From Burkholderia ubonensis (GTDB lineage: Bacteria; Pseudomonadota; Gammaproteobacteria; Burkholderiales; Burkholderiaceae): 64,000 bases of DNA. Numbering within the stretch: the stretch's first letter is position 1; each line of letters opens with the position of its first letter. The stretch spans positions 62,001 through 126,000 of the forward strand of contig NZ_CADFEB010000013.1 of the NCBI RefSeq assembly GCF_902833085.1, written 5' to 3'. Below, in pieces: positions 8,229-16,934 of the stretch. The position numbers and the translations under genes were made by a program. Below the pieces are notes generated by a model. That model was not told the DNA's origin, ran no database searches, and worked only from the letters and a program-made list of their open reading frames with translations.

Positions 8229-8861
8229 CTAGTTCGCGGCGAGCAGCTGCCTGTAGCGTGCGAGCACGCGCGGCACGTAAAGGCGCGTCTGCGCGAACGC
8301 CGGGACGCGATAGCCGGCGCGGATCACCGCGCTCTCTCCGGCGTTGTACGCGGCCAGCGTGAGTTCGACGTTCTCCTTGAACAGGTCGAGCAGGAATCTC
8401 AGGTATTGCGCGCCGGCCAGCACGTTCTCGCGCGGATTGAGCATGTCTCCGCGCGAAAAGCGCCGCGCGGTGTCGGGCATCAACTGCATGAGGCCGAGCG
8501 CGCCTTTGTCCGACACCGCCTTCGGGTTGTAGCCGGACTCGACGTCGATCACCGCGCGCAGGAGTTCGGGGCGAACGCGAAACGCGTGGCTCGCTTCGTC
8601 GATCACGTCCGCGAACCGAGACAGCACGGCGCCGTCGGCCGGCTTCGACGACGCGCGCTGCGCGTCCGGTCCATCGGCCGGCGGGCCCGCGACGATCACC
8701 TTCAGGCCGGCCTTGCCGGGCTCGTTCGTCAACACGATGACGCCGTTGCTCGTGACCGCACCGAAAATCTCCGCGCATGCGCCGCACGGCCATGCGGCGC
8801 CGAGCCCCACGCATGCGGCGACGATGGCGATTCCCGGGCGGGATGAAAGGCGGTGGTGCAT
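8229..8861 (-). CDS. Lytic transglycosylase (SLT domain)
   Basis: The 210-residue secreted protein has a signal peptide to about residue 30, a short beta domain (EIFGAVTSNGVIVLTNEP) and a family-1 soluble lytic transglycosylase domain. The catalytic glutamate is E108 in DVESGYNPKAVS, followed by GALGLMQLMP and AAYNAGE. It cleaves the glycan strands of peptidoglycan. Enzymes like this open the wall for secretion systems, pili or envelope complexes, which fits the neighbouring pseudopilus operon. The start is set by an AGGAGAT ribosome site on the minus strand; an upstream in-frame Met has no such site. Confidence 0.9.
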   Translation of the reverse strand: MHHRLSSRPGIAIVAACVGLGAAWPCGACAEIFGAVTSNGVIVLTNEPGKAGLKVIVAGPPADGPDAQRASSKPADGAVLSRFADVIDEASHAFRVRPELLRAVIDVESGYNPKAVSDKGALGLMQLMPDTARRFSRGDMLNPRENVLAGAQYLRFLLDLFKENVELTLAAYNAGESAVIRAGYRVPAFAQTRLYVPRVLARYRQLLAAN

Positions 8862-9417
8862 CTTCCGGATCTCCTGCACCTGAATTGTGGTGTACGAAAA
8901 ATCCGTGCCGCAATGGGGCGCCTCCCTACACTTCGATGCACGTGTCGCCGGACGTGACGGGTTGTGCAAGATTGTTACGTCGGTAATCATTGGTAATGGA
9001 AGTAAACCAAAGCCGATTACAATTCTTGCTGTGGGCCGCAAGGTTTCTTCCTGCTTTAACGTTGTCGCGATTCGATCATTTCCACTCGTTGCGAAAAACG
9101 AGCGGTAATTCCGCTATCCGTATTCGCACTGACACGGTAAAAAATTCAAAACGATGCATTCCTGAAACCTGCCGGAATCGCGCCGGACGTTTCGGGGCGG
9201 CCGCACCGCGCCCGGGCTCGGGCCGGGGCTGGCCGGCCGGCCGGTGGCGCGAACCTTGCTCAATCGAGCGACATGACGGTCGGTTGCGGAGGCAAGTGCA
9301 TGGATAAATCAGGACTGGGAACGATACCCAGCGAGCGTTGCCGGCCCTGCGGATACGACATGGCCATATCGAACGTTCCGCAGCGGCCGGGTTGGGGGGC
9401 AACCGGGAGTGGAAGAC
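8862..9417. other. Gene-free divergent region between transglycosylase and response regulator
   Basis: This 556-nt stretch holds no convincing gene. Its middle (about 8960-9170) is clearly less GC-rich than the surroundings, with repeated GGTAAT (8982-8987 and 8992-8997) and a TACAAT hexamer at 9018. These are the kind of features expected of divergent promoters. A TACCCA element starts at 9325, 93 nt upstream of the regulator start. No tRNA or small RNA was recognised. Confidence 0.5.
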
Positions 9418-10209
9418 GTGAACACCAAATGTCGCGTGGTAATTGCAGAAGACCATGATCTGCTGAGAAACGGCCTGCGCTCGATGCTGTGCGCGCAGGG
9501 CGATTACGAGGTGGTCGGCGAGGCGAGGGACGGCAAGGAGGCGTGCCAGCAGGCGATCGCGCTTGCCCCGGACCTGATGCTGATCGATCTGTCGATGCGC
9601 GGGATGAACGGCATCGATGCCAGTGCAACGATCAAGCGGCGCTCGCCGCAGGTGCGCATCGTTGCCCTGACGGTGCATCAGAGCGAGGAGTATGTGCGGG
9701 AAGCGCTGCGTGCGGGCGTCGACGGCTACGTGCTCAAGGACGTCTCGTTCGACGAGCTGCTGCTGGCGATGCGCACGGTCATGCAGGGCAAGAAGCACCT
9801 GAGCGCGGACGTGTACGGGTACATGGTCGATTCGTTCGTGACCGGCCGCGAAATGCCCGCGCCGAAGACGGCCTGGGACATCCTGACCGCGCGCGAGCGC
9901 AGCGTGCTGAAGCTGATCGCCGAAGGGCGCACCAACCGGCAGGTCGGCCAGTACCTGAACCTGAGCCCGAAGACGATCGAGAAGTATCGCGCCAGCATGA
10001 TGCACAAGCTCCATATCGCGAACCTGACGGAGCTGGTGCTCGTCGCGATGAACATGGGGCTGCTGACGTCGCTGGCGGCGAAGTGCGCGGAGCCCAATGC
10101 GAACGACTTGCCCGCTCACTCGACCGGCCACGGCGGTCAGGCGGGCGACGACGATGCCGACGCGAGGGCGCCGCTGCGCGAATATCCGCTGGGCGAAGCG
10201 GACGGCTGA
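9418..10209 (+). CDS. NarL/LuxR-family response regulator A
   Basis: The 263-residue protein has an N-terminal receiver domain (about residues 5-120, acidic pair E11/D12, phospho-acceptor D57 in LMLIDLSM, conserved K in VLKDVS). A LuxR-type helix-turn-helix follows (LTARERSVLKLIAEGRTNRQVGQYLNLSPKTIEKYRASM is the region, about residues 158-200). A roughly 40-residue polar tail of no known function ends it. It is convergent with the kinase gene, its probable partner. The GTG start chosen has GGGAG 8 nt upstream; another GTG 9 nt earlier is possible. Regulator B further right is a paralogue with the same layout but without the tail. Confidence 0.9.
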   Translation: MNTKCRVVIAEDHDLLRNGLRSMLCAQGDYEVVGEARDGKEACQQAIALAPDLMLIDLSMRGMNGIDASATIKRRSPQVRIVALTVHQSEEYVREALRAGVDGYVLKDVSFDELLLAMRTVMQGKKHLSADVYGYMVDSFVTGREMPAPKTAWDILTARERSVLKLIAEGRTNRQVGQYLNLSPKTIEKYRASMMHKLHIANLTELVLVAMNMGLLTSLAAKCAEPNANDLPAHSTGHGGQAGDDDADARAPLREYPLGEADG

Positions 10210-10241
10210 GCGGGACGGCTGAGCGCGACGCGCGCGTCGCG

Positions 10242-11375
10242 TCACAGTAGCCAGGTCGCCGAGACGAGCGTGCCGCTCGTGGCCGACGACCGGATCGAGA
10301 ACGTGCCGCCGTGCGACTCGACGCGGTACTGCATGCCGATCAGGCCGAGCCCGGTCGTGCGCGCGTCTTCCGTCGCCAGCGGGCGGTGCTCGTAGCCGAC
10401 GCCGTTGTCCTGGATCGTCAGCAGCAGGCCGCCGGCGACGTGCTGCAGGCCGAGCGAGATTTCGCTGGCCTGCGCGTGCTTGACGATGTTGTTGAGCGCC
10501 TCCTGCGCGACCCGGAACATGTCCGCTTTCAGATGCTCGGGCACGTCGTCGTCGTCGACGTCGCAATTGAACGTGACCGACAGCGTTTCCGTGTCGCGCT
10601 CGATGCGCCGGCACAACGAAGCCAGTGCCGCGGGCAGGCCGAGCCGGTCGAGCATCAGCGGCCGCAGTTCCCCGCAGATCTGCCGCACGTCGCCGATCGT
10701 CTCGCGGATGCGTTGAACGGTGGCGTCGAGCAGGCTCGCGGCCTCGTCGACGTCGCCGCGGCGCAGGCGCATGAGCGCGTCCTCGTTCATCAGCTTGACG
10801 AGCGTCAACGCCTGGCCGATGCCGTCATGCAGTTCCGAGCTCAGCCGGTGGCGCTCCTTCTGCTGACCCAGCATCAGCCAGGTCTGGCAAGCGCGCGCAT
10901 TGGCATCGAGCGATGCGGCCGTGCCGTGCTGCTTCATCTCGAAGCTCAGCGGTTCCTCGAACAGCGTCAGCAGCATGCCGGCGCCCGCGTCCCGGGCCGG
11001 GAGCGGCTGCTGATGCAGCAGGAGCTGGACGGGATGGCCGGTGCGTCCGCAGAGCATCGCGCCGAACGTGTGAAACGGGCTGCGGGCGCTCGTCGACAAA
11101 TCGTCTGTCAATTCCGCATGGGTGTCGTCGGGCGCGAGGTCGGCGAGGTGCTTGCCGACGAGATCGTCGTTCGAGTAGCCGAGCAGCGCCGCGGCGCTGC
11201 GATTCACGGAGACGAAGACGCCGTCGGGCGTGAGAATGGCAAGCGCTGCTCCGCGCGCATCGGTGACGATGCCGGCGCCGCGATCGCCTGGGCGGACCGC
11301 GCTGCGAAGCTTGCGCATCGCGTCGATCAGGTCGAGCAGCCTGATCTGCGGTCCTTCGGGCTGGCGTTCACGCAT
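10242..11375 (-). CDS. Soluble PAS-domain sensor histidine kinase (HisKA_3)
   Basis: The 377-residue protein has no signal peptide or membrane segment. A PAS domain (about residues 35-145, ILTPDGVFVSVNRSAAALLGYS) is followed by a HisKA_3 dimerisation/phospho-acceptor helix with H183 in LSSELHDGIGQAL. The ATPase domain follows, with N-box QEALNNIVKHAQA and glycine boxes (DNGVGYE, GLGLIGMQ). Kinases of this NarX/DegS-like class phosphorylate LuxR-type regulators, two of which flank it. Being cytosolic with PAS, it could sense redox state, oxygen or a small molecule; no cofactor ligand is evident. The start ATG has GGGAGC 5 nt upstream on the minus strand. Confidence 0.9.
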   Translation of the reverse strand: MRERQPEGPQIRLLDLIDAMRKLRSAVRPGDRGAGIVTDARGAALAILTPDGVFVSVNRSAAALLGYSNDDLVGKHLADLAPDDTHAELTDDLSTSARSPFHTFGAMLCGRTGHPVQLLLHQQPLPARDAGAGMLLTLFEEPLSFEMKQHGTAASLDANARACQTWLMLGQQKERHRLSSELHDGIGQALTLVKLMNEDALMRLRRGDVDEAASLLDATVQRIRETIGDVRQICGELRPLMLDRLGLPAALASLCRRIERDTETLSVTFNCDVDDDDVPEHLKADMFRVAQEALNNIVKHAQASEISLGLQHVAGGLLLTIQDNGVGYEHRPLATEDARTTGLGLIGMQYRVESHGGTFSIRSSATSGTLVSATWLL

Positions 11376-11501
11376 GAGAGCTCCCGATGCTGTGTTATCA
11401 GGAAACCGTAATATCGCTGTGATTCTAGGCCGCGACCGGCGCATGCGGCAATCGGGTGAATGCGGGTGCGCGGCGTGGGGGGCATCCCGGCTGCGGACGA
11501 T

Positions 11502-11527
11502 GGGTAATCCACCAAGCGGACTTACCC
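11502..11527. promoter_or_regulatory. Inverted repeat GGGTAA-N14-TTACCC between kinase and Sco genes
   Basis: Two exact 6-nt half-sites in inverted orientation lie in the divergent region between the kinase (leftward) and Sco gene (rightward). The right-hand TACCC begins 115 nt upstream of the Sco start, close to the 93-112 nt spacing of the other TACCC elements in this cluster. The site is a candidate for the flanking NarL-type regulators. Confidence 0.4.
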
Positions 11528-11637
11528 TACCGGCCTTTGGGGAGCGTCATCCAATGACCGTCGCCGACAGATTCCGGACACTGCACGGGCGAGGTGGAGA
11601 AGCCATCGCGGCCTCGCTTATCGCCAGGGAGACGGAC

Positions 11638-12594
11638 ATGAAAGGGACTGCGAAATCGACGGCGGGCGCATTCGTGCTCGCGGGCGCCGCGCTTGCCGCG
11701 GCTGCGGCGTGGGGGGCGCCTGAAGAGAGCGCCGCCGGGAGCGTCATGGAGAACGCGGTCGAAAGCGCGACCGGGAGCGCGGCGCCAGGCGCCAACGGGA
11801 ATGCGACCGAGAGTGCGACCGGGAATGCGACCGGGAACGTGACCAGCGGCGCGGCCGACGATGCTCGACCGAACGCTGCCGGCAGCGCCACCGAGAACGA
11901 CGCCGGGAGCATGATGGAGACGCCGGTCGAGCAGGCGCCCGACGCGGCTCCGGCGAACACCGGCGGAAAAGCGGCCGACGAAGCCACCGAAAGCGCGATC
12001 GACAACGCCGTCGGGAACGCCGCCGAAGGTGCCACCGGAAGCGCCACCGAAAGCGCCGCCGAAGGCGCGGACATGCACATGCATCACGTTGTCGCGCCCG
12101 GCACGACGCACTCGATGGCCGACTATGCATTGCCGCCGGTGGAACTCGTGCGGGACGACGGCAAGACCGTGTCGCTGGTCGACGAACTGAACGACGGCCG
12201 GCCGGTGATCCTGACGTTCATCTACACGAGTTGCACGACCATCTGCCCGATGATCAGCCAGACGCTCGAGCGGCTGCAGGGCGAGCTCGGCGGCGACCGC
12301 GACAAGGTGCACATCGTGTCGATCTCGATCGACCCGGAAGAGGACACGCCCGCGCGGCTCAGGGCCTATGCGGCGAGATTCGGGGCCGGCCCCGAGTGGC
12401 AGCACTACACCGGCACGGTCGACGCGAGCATCGCCGCGCAGCGCGCGTTCAACGTGTATCGCGGCGACAAGATGAATCACGTACCGGTGGCATTCCTGCG
12501 CGCAGCGCCAGGCAGGCAATGGATGCGCATCGACGGCTTCGCGACGCCGTCGGAACTGCTCGCGGCGTATCGCGACGTCGTCGCGTCGGACTAG
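11638..12594 (+). CDS. Sco1/SenC-family copper protein with low-complexity insert
   Basis: The 318-residue protein has a signal peptide (residues 1-27), a long low-complexity region (about 30-145) and a complete Sco thioredoxin-like domain. The copper-binding CXXXC pair is C199/C203 in YTSCTTICP, and the conserved His lies in KMNHVPVAF. Sco proteins deliver copper to, or reduce thiols in, the CuA centre of cytochrome oxidases. The usual family member has only a short linker after the signal; here over 100 residues of Ala/Gly/Asn/Thr/Ser repeats intervene. The ATG has AGGGAGA upstream; an earlier ATG in frame lacks one. It lies 33 nt before regulator B, probably in one transcript. Confidence 0.9.
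   Translation: MKGTAKSTAGAFVLAGAALAAAAAWGAPEESAAGSVMENAVESATGSAAPGANGNATESATGNATGNVTSGAADDARPNAAGSATENDAGSMMETPVEQAPDAAPANTGGKAADEATESAIDNAVGNAAEGATGSATESAAEGADMHMHHVVAPGTTHSMADYALPPVELVRDDGKTVSLVDELNDGRPVILTFIYTSCTTICPMISQTLERLQGELGGDRDKVHIVSISIDPEEDTPARLRAYAARFGAGPEWQHYTGTVDASIAAQRAFNVYRGDKMNHVPVAFLRAAPGRQWMRIDGFATPSELLAAYRDVVASD
11725..12072 (+). repeat. Imperfect codon-level repeat encoding the Sco low-complexity linker
   Basis: The DNA is built from degenerate 12-18 nt units with the theme GCNACCGNGAACGC/GGG, giving peptide units such as NATES, GNATGN, GSATES and GNAAEG. The units keep the reading frame and avoid charged or aromatic residues apart from Glu/Asp. The pattern looks like expansion of a short repeat by slippage or unequal exchange, so length may vary between strains. 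Confidence 0.7.
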
Positions 12595-12627
12595 CCGCAC
12601 GCGTCCGGCAGGCAAGGAGCGACGAAA

Positions 12628-13302
12628 TTGGACAAGAAGACTCGCGTGCTGGTGGTCGAGGACCAGCATCTGTTGCGCGTCGGCCTGTGCCGCATGGTTT
12701 CGGAGCTGGACGACTACTGCATCGTGGGCGAGGCGAGCGGCGGGTACGAAGCCTGCCGCCTCGCCGCGCTCACGCAGCCCGACCTGATCCTGATGGACCT
12801 GTCGATGCCGGGCGGCAGCGGCTTCGAGGCGATCGCGGCGATCAAGCGCGATGCGCCGCATGCCCGCATCATCGTGCTCACCGTTCACCGCAGCGAAGGT
12901 CACGTGCAGGAGTCGTTCGCCGCCGGGGCGGCCGCCTACGTGGTCAAGGATGCGTCGTTCGCCGATCTGGTCCGCGAGATGCGTTTCGTGATGCAGGGCA
13001 AATGCGTGATCAGTCTCGACGCGTATCGATCCCGCGCATGCGCGCAGGGCTTGCGCGACGAGTCGGCGCACAAGGCGCGGTTGTGGAATGCGCTGACGGG
13101 CCGCGAACGCATGGTGCTGCGGCTCGTCGTCGAAGGGCACACGAGCCGGCAGGTCGGCGAGTGCCTGAAGCTCAGCCCGAAGACGGTGGAAAAGCATCGC
13201 GCGAACCTGATGCGCAAGCTCGGCATCGCGAACCTCGCCGGCCTCGTCCACTTCGCGATCGACATCGGCGTGCTCGCGCTGAGCGACGACGACCGGGTGT
13301 GA
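12628..13302 (+). CDS. NarL/LuxR-family response regulator B
   Basis: The 224-residue protein has a receiver domain with E11/D12, phospho-acceptor D57 (LILMDLSMPGG) and lysine in VVKDAS. The LuxR-type DNA-binding domain starts near residue 150 (LTGRERMVLRLVVEGHTSRQVGE, LSPKTVEKHR). It is closely similar to regulator A over its full length, so the two arose by duplication. It probably reads the same DNA motif, since the recognition helices (QYLNLSPKTIEKYR versus ECLKLSPKTVEKHR) are alike. It uses a TTG start, supported by AAGGAG 9-10 nt upstream. It lies directly before the pseudopilus operon and likely controls it. Confidence 0.9.
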   Translation: MDKKTRVLVVEDQHLLRVGLCRMVSELDDYCIVGEASGGYEACRLAALTQPDLILMDLSMPGGSGFEAIAAIKRDAPHARIIVLTVHRSEGHVQESFAAGAAAYVVKDASFADLVREMRFVMQGKCVISLDAYRSRACAQGLRDESAHKARLWNALTGRERMVLRLVVEGHTSRQVGECLKLSPKTVEKHRANLMRKLGIANLAGLVHFAIDIGVLALSDDDRV

Positions 13303-13340
13303 AAACCCGCCAAAAACGGGTGGAGCAACTGGGGGGGCTT

Positions 13341-13372
13341 TACCCATGCCGATGGACGGCACTCCCTACTTC
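13341..13372 (+). promoter_or_regulatory. Shared motif TACCCATGC-N15-CCTACTTC, copy 2
   Basis: This has the same two blocks and the same 15-nt spacing as the copy upstream of the DUF1269 gene, here 112 nt upstream of gspG. An AAGAATG..TTCA block follows 21 nt after CCTACTTC, as in copy 1. It is likely the control region of the eleven-gene pseudopilus operon. Confidence 0.5.
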
Positions 13373-13452
13373 TGGCCCGTATCGACCTGAACAAGAATGC
13401 ATTCAAGGGCTTCAGCGGCGCTGAAGCGGCGGGTCGATACAGGGAGGAAGCC

Positions 13453-13935
13453 GTGCGCGACGAATCGTCCTCGATCCAGCCCGGCGTGCCGGGGCATGTG
13501 CGGCGCGGCGCCGCGCCGCTTTGCCGCGCGTGCGCAAGCCGCGGCTTCACGCTGCTCGAACTGCTCGTCGTGATGGTCATCATCGGCTTGCTCGCGGGAC
13601 TCGTCGCGCCACGGTATTTCGAGCAGGTCGGCAAGTCGAACGTGAAGATCGCGCGCGCGCAGATCGTGTCGCTCGGCCAGGCCCTCGATCAGTACCGGCT
13701 CGATGTCGGTACCTATCCGACGACCGAGGAAGGTCTCGACGCGCTCGTGAACAAGCCGCAGAACGCGGCGCGGTGGAGCGGCCCCTATCTGCAGAAGGCC
13801 GTGCCGGTGGACCCGTGGGATCGGCCGTACCAGTATCGTTCGCCCGGCGAGCATGGCGACTACGACCTGTTTTCGCTCGGCAAGGACGGGCGCGGCGGCG
13901 GCACCGGCGAGAACGTGACGATCTCGTCGTGGTAG
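13453..13935 (+). CDS. gspG: GspG-like major pseudopilin
   Basis: The 160-residue protein carries a prepilin peptidase site after Gly31 (RGFTLLELLVV, Glu at +5). The hydrophobic helix of type IV pilins follows, and then the GspG hallmark region (LDQYRLDVGTYPTTEEGLDALV, WDRPYQYRSPGEHGDYDLFSLGKDG) that binds calcium in type II systems. The 30-residue leader is much longer than the usual 6-10. The GTG start has a perfect AGGGAGGA ribosome site, so the long leader seems real. It is the first gene of the operon and the likely main subunit of the pseudopilus. Confidence 0.9.
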   Translation: MRDESSSIQPGVPGHVRRGAAPLCRACASRGFTLLELLVVMVIIGLLAGLVAPRYFEQVGKSNVKIARAQIVSLGQALDQYRLDVGTYPTTEEGLDALVNKPQNAARWSGPYLQKAVPVDPWDRPYQYRSPGEHGDYDLFSLGKDGRGGGTGENVTISSW

Positions 13936-13991
13936 GGAGGCGGGGCGCGGTGCTCGCGCCTGCCGTGAGCGGGCTGGCAAGGAGAGTCGAC

Positions 13992-15194
13992 GTGAAGTTC
14001 GTGCTGCGTGTCTTCGATACGGGTGGCTCGGTCCAGACGCTTCGCGTCGACAGCGATTCACCGGCGAGCGCGACCGCGCTCGCGCGCTCGCGCGGCTTTC
14101 GCGTCGTGTCGGTGAGCGCGGACGCGCGGCGGCAGCGGCGCGGCGCGAACCGGCTCGGGATGCCGGGCGCGCGCTTGAACGTCGAGCTGTTCGCGCGCGA
14201 GCTCGCGGCGCTGCTCGACGCGGGCGTCGGCGTCGTCGACGCGCTGCGCACGCTCGGCGGCAACGAGCGGCGCGAGGCGTCCGCGCAGGTCTATCGCGAC
14301 CTGCTGCGGCAACTGGAAGAGGGGCAGTCGCTGTCCGCGGCGCTCGAGCATGCAGGCGACGTCTTCCCGCCAGTGCTGGTCGCGTGCGTGAAGGCGAGCG
14401 AGCAGACCGGCGGGCTCGCCGGCAGCCTGACGCGCTATTCGCGCAACAGCGCGACGCTCCACGAGCTGCGCGCGCGCGTCGTGTCGGCGGCGATCTATCC
14501 GACGGTCCTGCTGTTCGTCGGCGCGGCCGTCGTGCTGTTCCTGCTCGGCTTCGTCGTGCCCCGGTTCGCGACGCTCCTCGAGCACAGCGGGCGCGAATTG
14601 CCGCTGATGTCGCGCCTGCTGATGGCGTGGGGCGGCATGGTGCACGCGCACGGCGCCGGGCTGGGCATCGGCCTCGCGGTGCTGGCCGTGGCGACGGCCA
14701 TCGCGTTGCGCCGGCCGGCGCTGCGGATCTGGCTCGCCGATCGCCTGCTGGCGCTGCCCGGCATCGGGCAGCACTTCCGCGTGTTTCGCCAGTCGCAGTT
14801 CTATCGCACGACGGCGATGCTGGTCGACGGCGGCATTCCCGCCGTGCGCGCGTTCGACCTCGCGCGCGGACTGGTCGGCGGCGCGGACCGGGCCGCGCTC
14901 GGGCTCGCGCTGCAGCAGGTGCGCAACGGCGCCCGGATCTCCGACGCATTCCAGCAGGCCGGCCTCGCGAACGCGATCGCGTACCGGCTGCTGACGGTGG
15001 CCGAGAAGACCGGCGGCCTCGGCCGCGTGCTCGACCGGATCGCCGCGTTCCAGGAGGCGCAGGTCGCGCGCACGATCGACCTGATCTCGCGGCTGATCGA
15101 GCCCGCGATGATGATCGTGATCGGCGTGGTCATCGGCGGAATCGTCGTGCTGATGTACCTGCCGATCTTCGAAATCGCGTCGAGCATTCAATAG
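13992..15194 (+). CDS. gspF: GspF/PilC-type inner-membrane platform protein
   Basis: The 400-residue protein has two repeated GspF domains with three membrane segments (about residues 170-195, 215-240 and 370-395). The typical FARELAALLDAGVGVVDALRTL opening of the first domain is preceded by an N-terminal small domain. It forms the inner-membrane platform that couples the ATPase to pseudopilus assembly. The GTG start has AAGGAG 7 nt upstream; the open frame continues into gspG but no other start is supported. Gene order G-F-E is unlike the usual gsp order. Confidence 0.9.
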   Translation: MKFVLRVFDTGGSVQTLRVDSDSPASATALARSRGFRVVSVSADARRQRRGANRLGMPGARLNVELFARELAALLDAGVGVVDALRTLGGNERREASAQVYRDLLRQLEEGQSLSAALEHAGDVFPPVLVACVKASEQTGGLAGSLTRYSRNSATLHELRARVVSAAIYPTVLLFVGAAVVLFLLGFVVPRFATLLEHSGRELPLMSRLLMAWGGMVHAHGAGLGIGLAVLAVATAIALRRPALRIWLADRLLALPGIGQHFRVFRQSQFYRTTAMLVDGGIPAVRAFDLARGLVGGADRAALGLALQQVRNGARISDAFQQAGLANAIAYRLLTVAEKTGGLGRVLDRIAAFQEAQVARTIDLISRLIEPAMMIVIGVVIGGIVVLMYLPIFEIASSIQ

Positions 15195-15206
15195 ACCGCC
15201 TGAGGC

Positions 15207-16934
15207 ATGCACGTGGATACCGTCACCCCCCCATCGGAAACGCTCCCCGACGCGGGAGCCGAACTGCGCGACACGCTGCGCGCGCTCGCCGAGCGGCACG
15301 GTTCAGGCATTCGCGCGCTCGAGGAGCTGATGGCGCGCACGTCGCTCGGCGCGGACGAGCTGCGCGCGCAGCTCGCCGCGCAATTCCGGATGAAGCCGAT
15401 CGGCATGCGCGAGCTGAACCGGCTCGAGCCGGAGTTCGACGTGGTGCCGTTCGTCGACGCGACGGCGCGGCTGTGCGTGTGCTTCCGCCACCCGGATGAC
15501 GGCAATGCGCTGCTGTTCGCCGTTGCCGATCCGCTCGATGCGCGCACCCGCGGCTGGGTCGAGCACCGGATGCGCGCGCGGCCGGCGGTGCCGTACGGCT
15601 GGGCGCTCGCGAGCGCGGGCGACCTCAATGCATACCTGACCGTGCGCGAGAAGGACGTGCGCGCGATGGACTCGCTCGCGTTCGACGATCCGATCCAGCG
15701 CACCGCCGACCCGGCGTCGCTCGCGCTGACGCTGCAGGGCATCAGCAGCGACGACAGCCCGGTGGTGCGGCTGCTCAACTCGACGATCTACGACGCGCTC
15801 AAGATGCTGGCGAGCGACATCCACCTCGAATGCCGCGCGAACGGGCTGATGATCAAGTGCCGCGTCGACGGCGTGCTCACCGTGGTCGGCCGCATCGACG
15901 GGCGCGACGTCGCGGACCAGGTGCTGTCGCGCGTGAAGGTGATTTCCGAGCTGGATATCGCGGAGCGCCGCGTGCCGCAGGACGGGCGCTTCAAGGCGCT
16001 GTACGCGGGGCGCGAGATCGATTTCCGCGTGTCGATCATGCCGAACCAGTTCGGCGAGGACGCGGTGCTGCGGATTCTCGACCGCTACCAGCTGTCGCAG
16101 GCCGCGGGCGGCCTGACGCTCGAGGCGCTCGGCTTCCAGCCGGCCGACACGCGCTTCATGCGCGCGATCGCGTCGATGCCGTACGGGATGCTGCTCGTCA
16201 CGGGGCCGACCGGCAGCGGCAAGACCACGACGCTCTACGCGATTCTCACCGAGATCAACGACGGCCTCGAGAAGATCGTGACGATCGAGGACCCGGTCGA
16301 GTACCAGCTCGGCGAAATCCTGCAGATTCCGGTGAACGAAGCGAAGGGCCTGACGTTCGCGCGCGGGCTGCGCTCGATCCTGCGGCACGACCCGGACAAG
16401 ATCATGGTCGGCGAGATCCGCGATCCCGAAACCGCGCAGATCGCCGTGCAGGCCGCGCTGACCGGGCACCAGGTGTTCACGACCGTGCATGCGAACAACG
16501 TGTTCGACGTGATCGGCCGCTTCACGAACATGGAGGTCGATCCGTACAGCTTCGTGTCCGCGCTCAACGGCGTGATCGCGCAGCGGCTGTTGCGCCAGTG
16601 CTGCGCGGACTGCCTGACCGAGGACACGGTCGACGCGGACGCGCTCGTGCGCGCCGGCATCGACCCGGACGCGGCCGGCAGCTACCTGTTTCGCCGCGGC
16701 GCGGGCTGCGCGATGTGCCGCGGCAGCGGCTATCGCGGGCGGCGTGCGATCGCAGAGGCGCTGCGCATGAACGACGAGCTGCGGCAACTGCTGTCGGAGC
16801 GCGCGCCGCTCGGGCACATCAAGGCGGCGGCGCTGCGCGGCGGGATGACGACGCTGCGCTCGGCGGCGATCGAGCTGGTCCGGCGCGGCGAAACGACACT
16901 CGAGGAGATCAACCGTGTCACGATGGTTGAATAG
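15207..16934 (+). CDS. gspE: GspE/PilB-type assembly ATPase
   Basis: The 575-residue protein has an N-terminal MshEN/GspE_N-like domain. The motor domain follows, with Walker A GPTGSGKTTT (about residue 333), an Asp box, Walker B region DKIMVGEIRDPETA and a His box (GHQVFTTVHANN). A C-terminal four-cysteine zinc knuckle (CCADC and CAMC) is typical of secretion and pilus extension ATPases. It hydrolyses ATP in the cytoplasm to drive pseudopilin polymerisation. No PilT-type retraction ATPase gene is present. It overlaps the following gene by 20 nt. Confidence 0.95.
   Translation: MHVDTVTPPSETLPDAGAELRDTLRALAERHGSGIRALEELMARTSLGADELRAQLAAQFRMKPIGMRELNRLEPEFDVVPFVDATARLCVCFRHPDDGNALLFAVADPLDARTRGWVEHRMRARPAVPYGWALASAGDLNAYLTVREKDVRAMDSLAFDDPIQRTADPASLALTLQGISSDDSPVVRLLNSTIYDALKMLASDIHLECRANGLMIKCRVDGVLTVVGRIDGRDVADQVLSRVKVISELDIAERRVPQDGRFKALYAGREIDFRVSIMPNQFGEDAVLRILDRYQLSQAAGGLTLEALGFQPADTRFMRAIASMPYGMLLVTGPTGSGKTTTLYAILTEINDGLEKIVTIEDPVEYQLGEILQIPVNEAKGLTFARGLRSILRHDPDKIMVGEIRDPETAQIAVQAALTGHQVFTTVHANNVFDVIGRFTNMEVDPYSFVSALNGVIAQRLLRQCCADCLTEDTVDADALVRAGIDPDAAGSYLFRRGAGCAMCRGSGYRGRRAIAEALRMNDELRQLLSERAPLGHIKAAALRGGMTTLRSAAIELVRRGETTLEEINRVTMVE

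Noticed and set aside
11740-12072. Repeats in the Sco gene as a CRISPR array
   Set aside because: Units are degenerate, unspaced and in frame with the protein; there are no regular spacers and no cas genes.
13303-13330. Hairpin ACCCG-N7-CGGGT after regulator B as a terminator
   Set aside because: Stem is only 5 bp and no T-run follows, so read-through into the pseudopilus operon remains possible.
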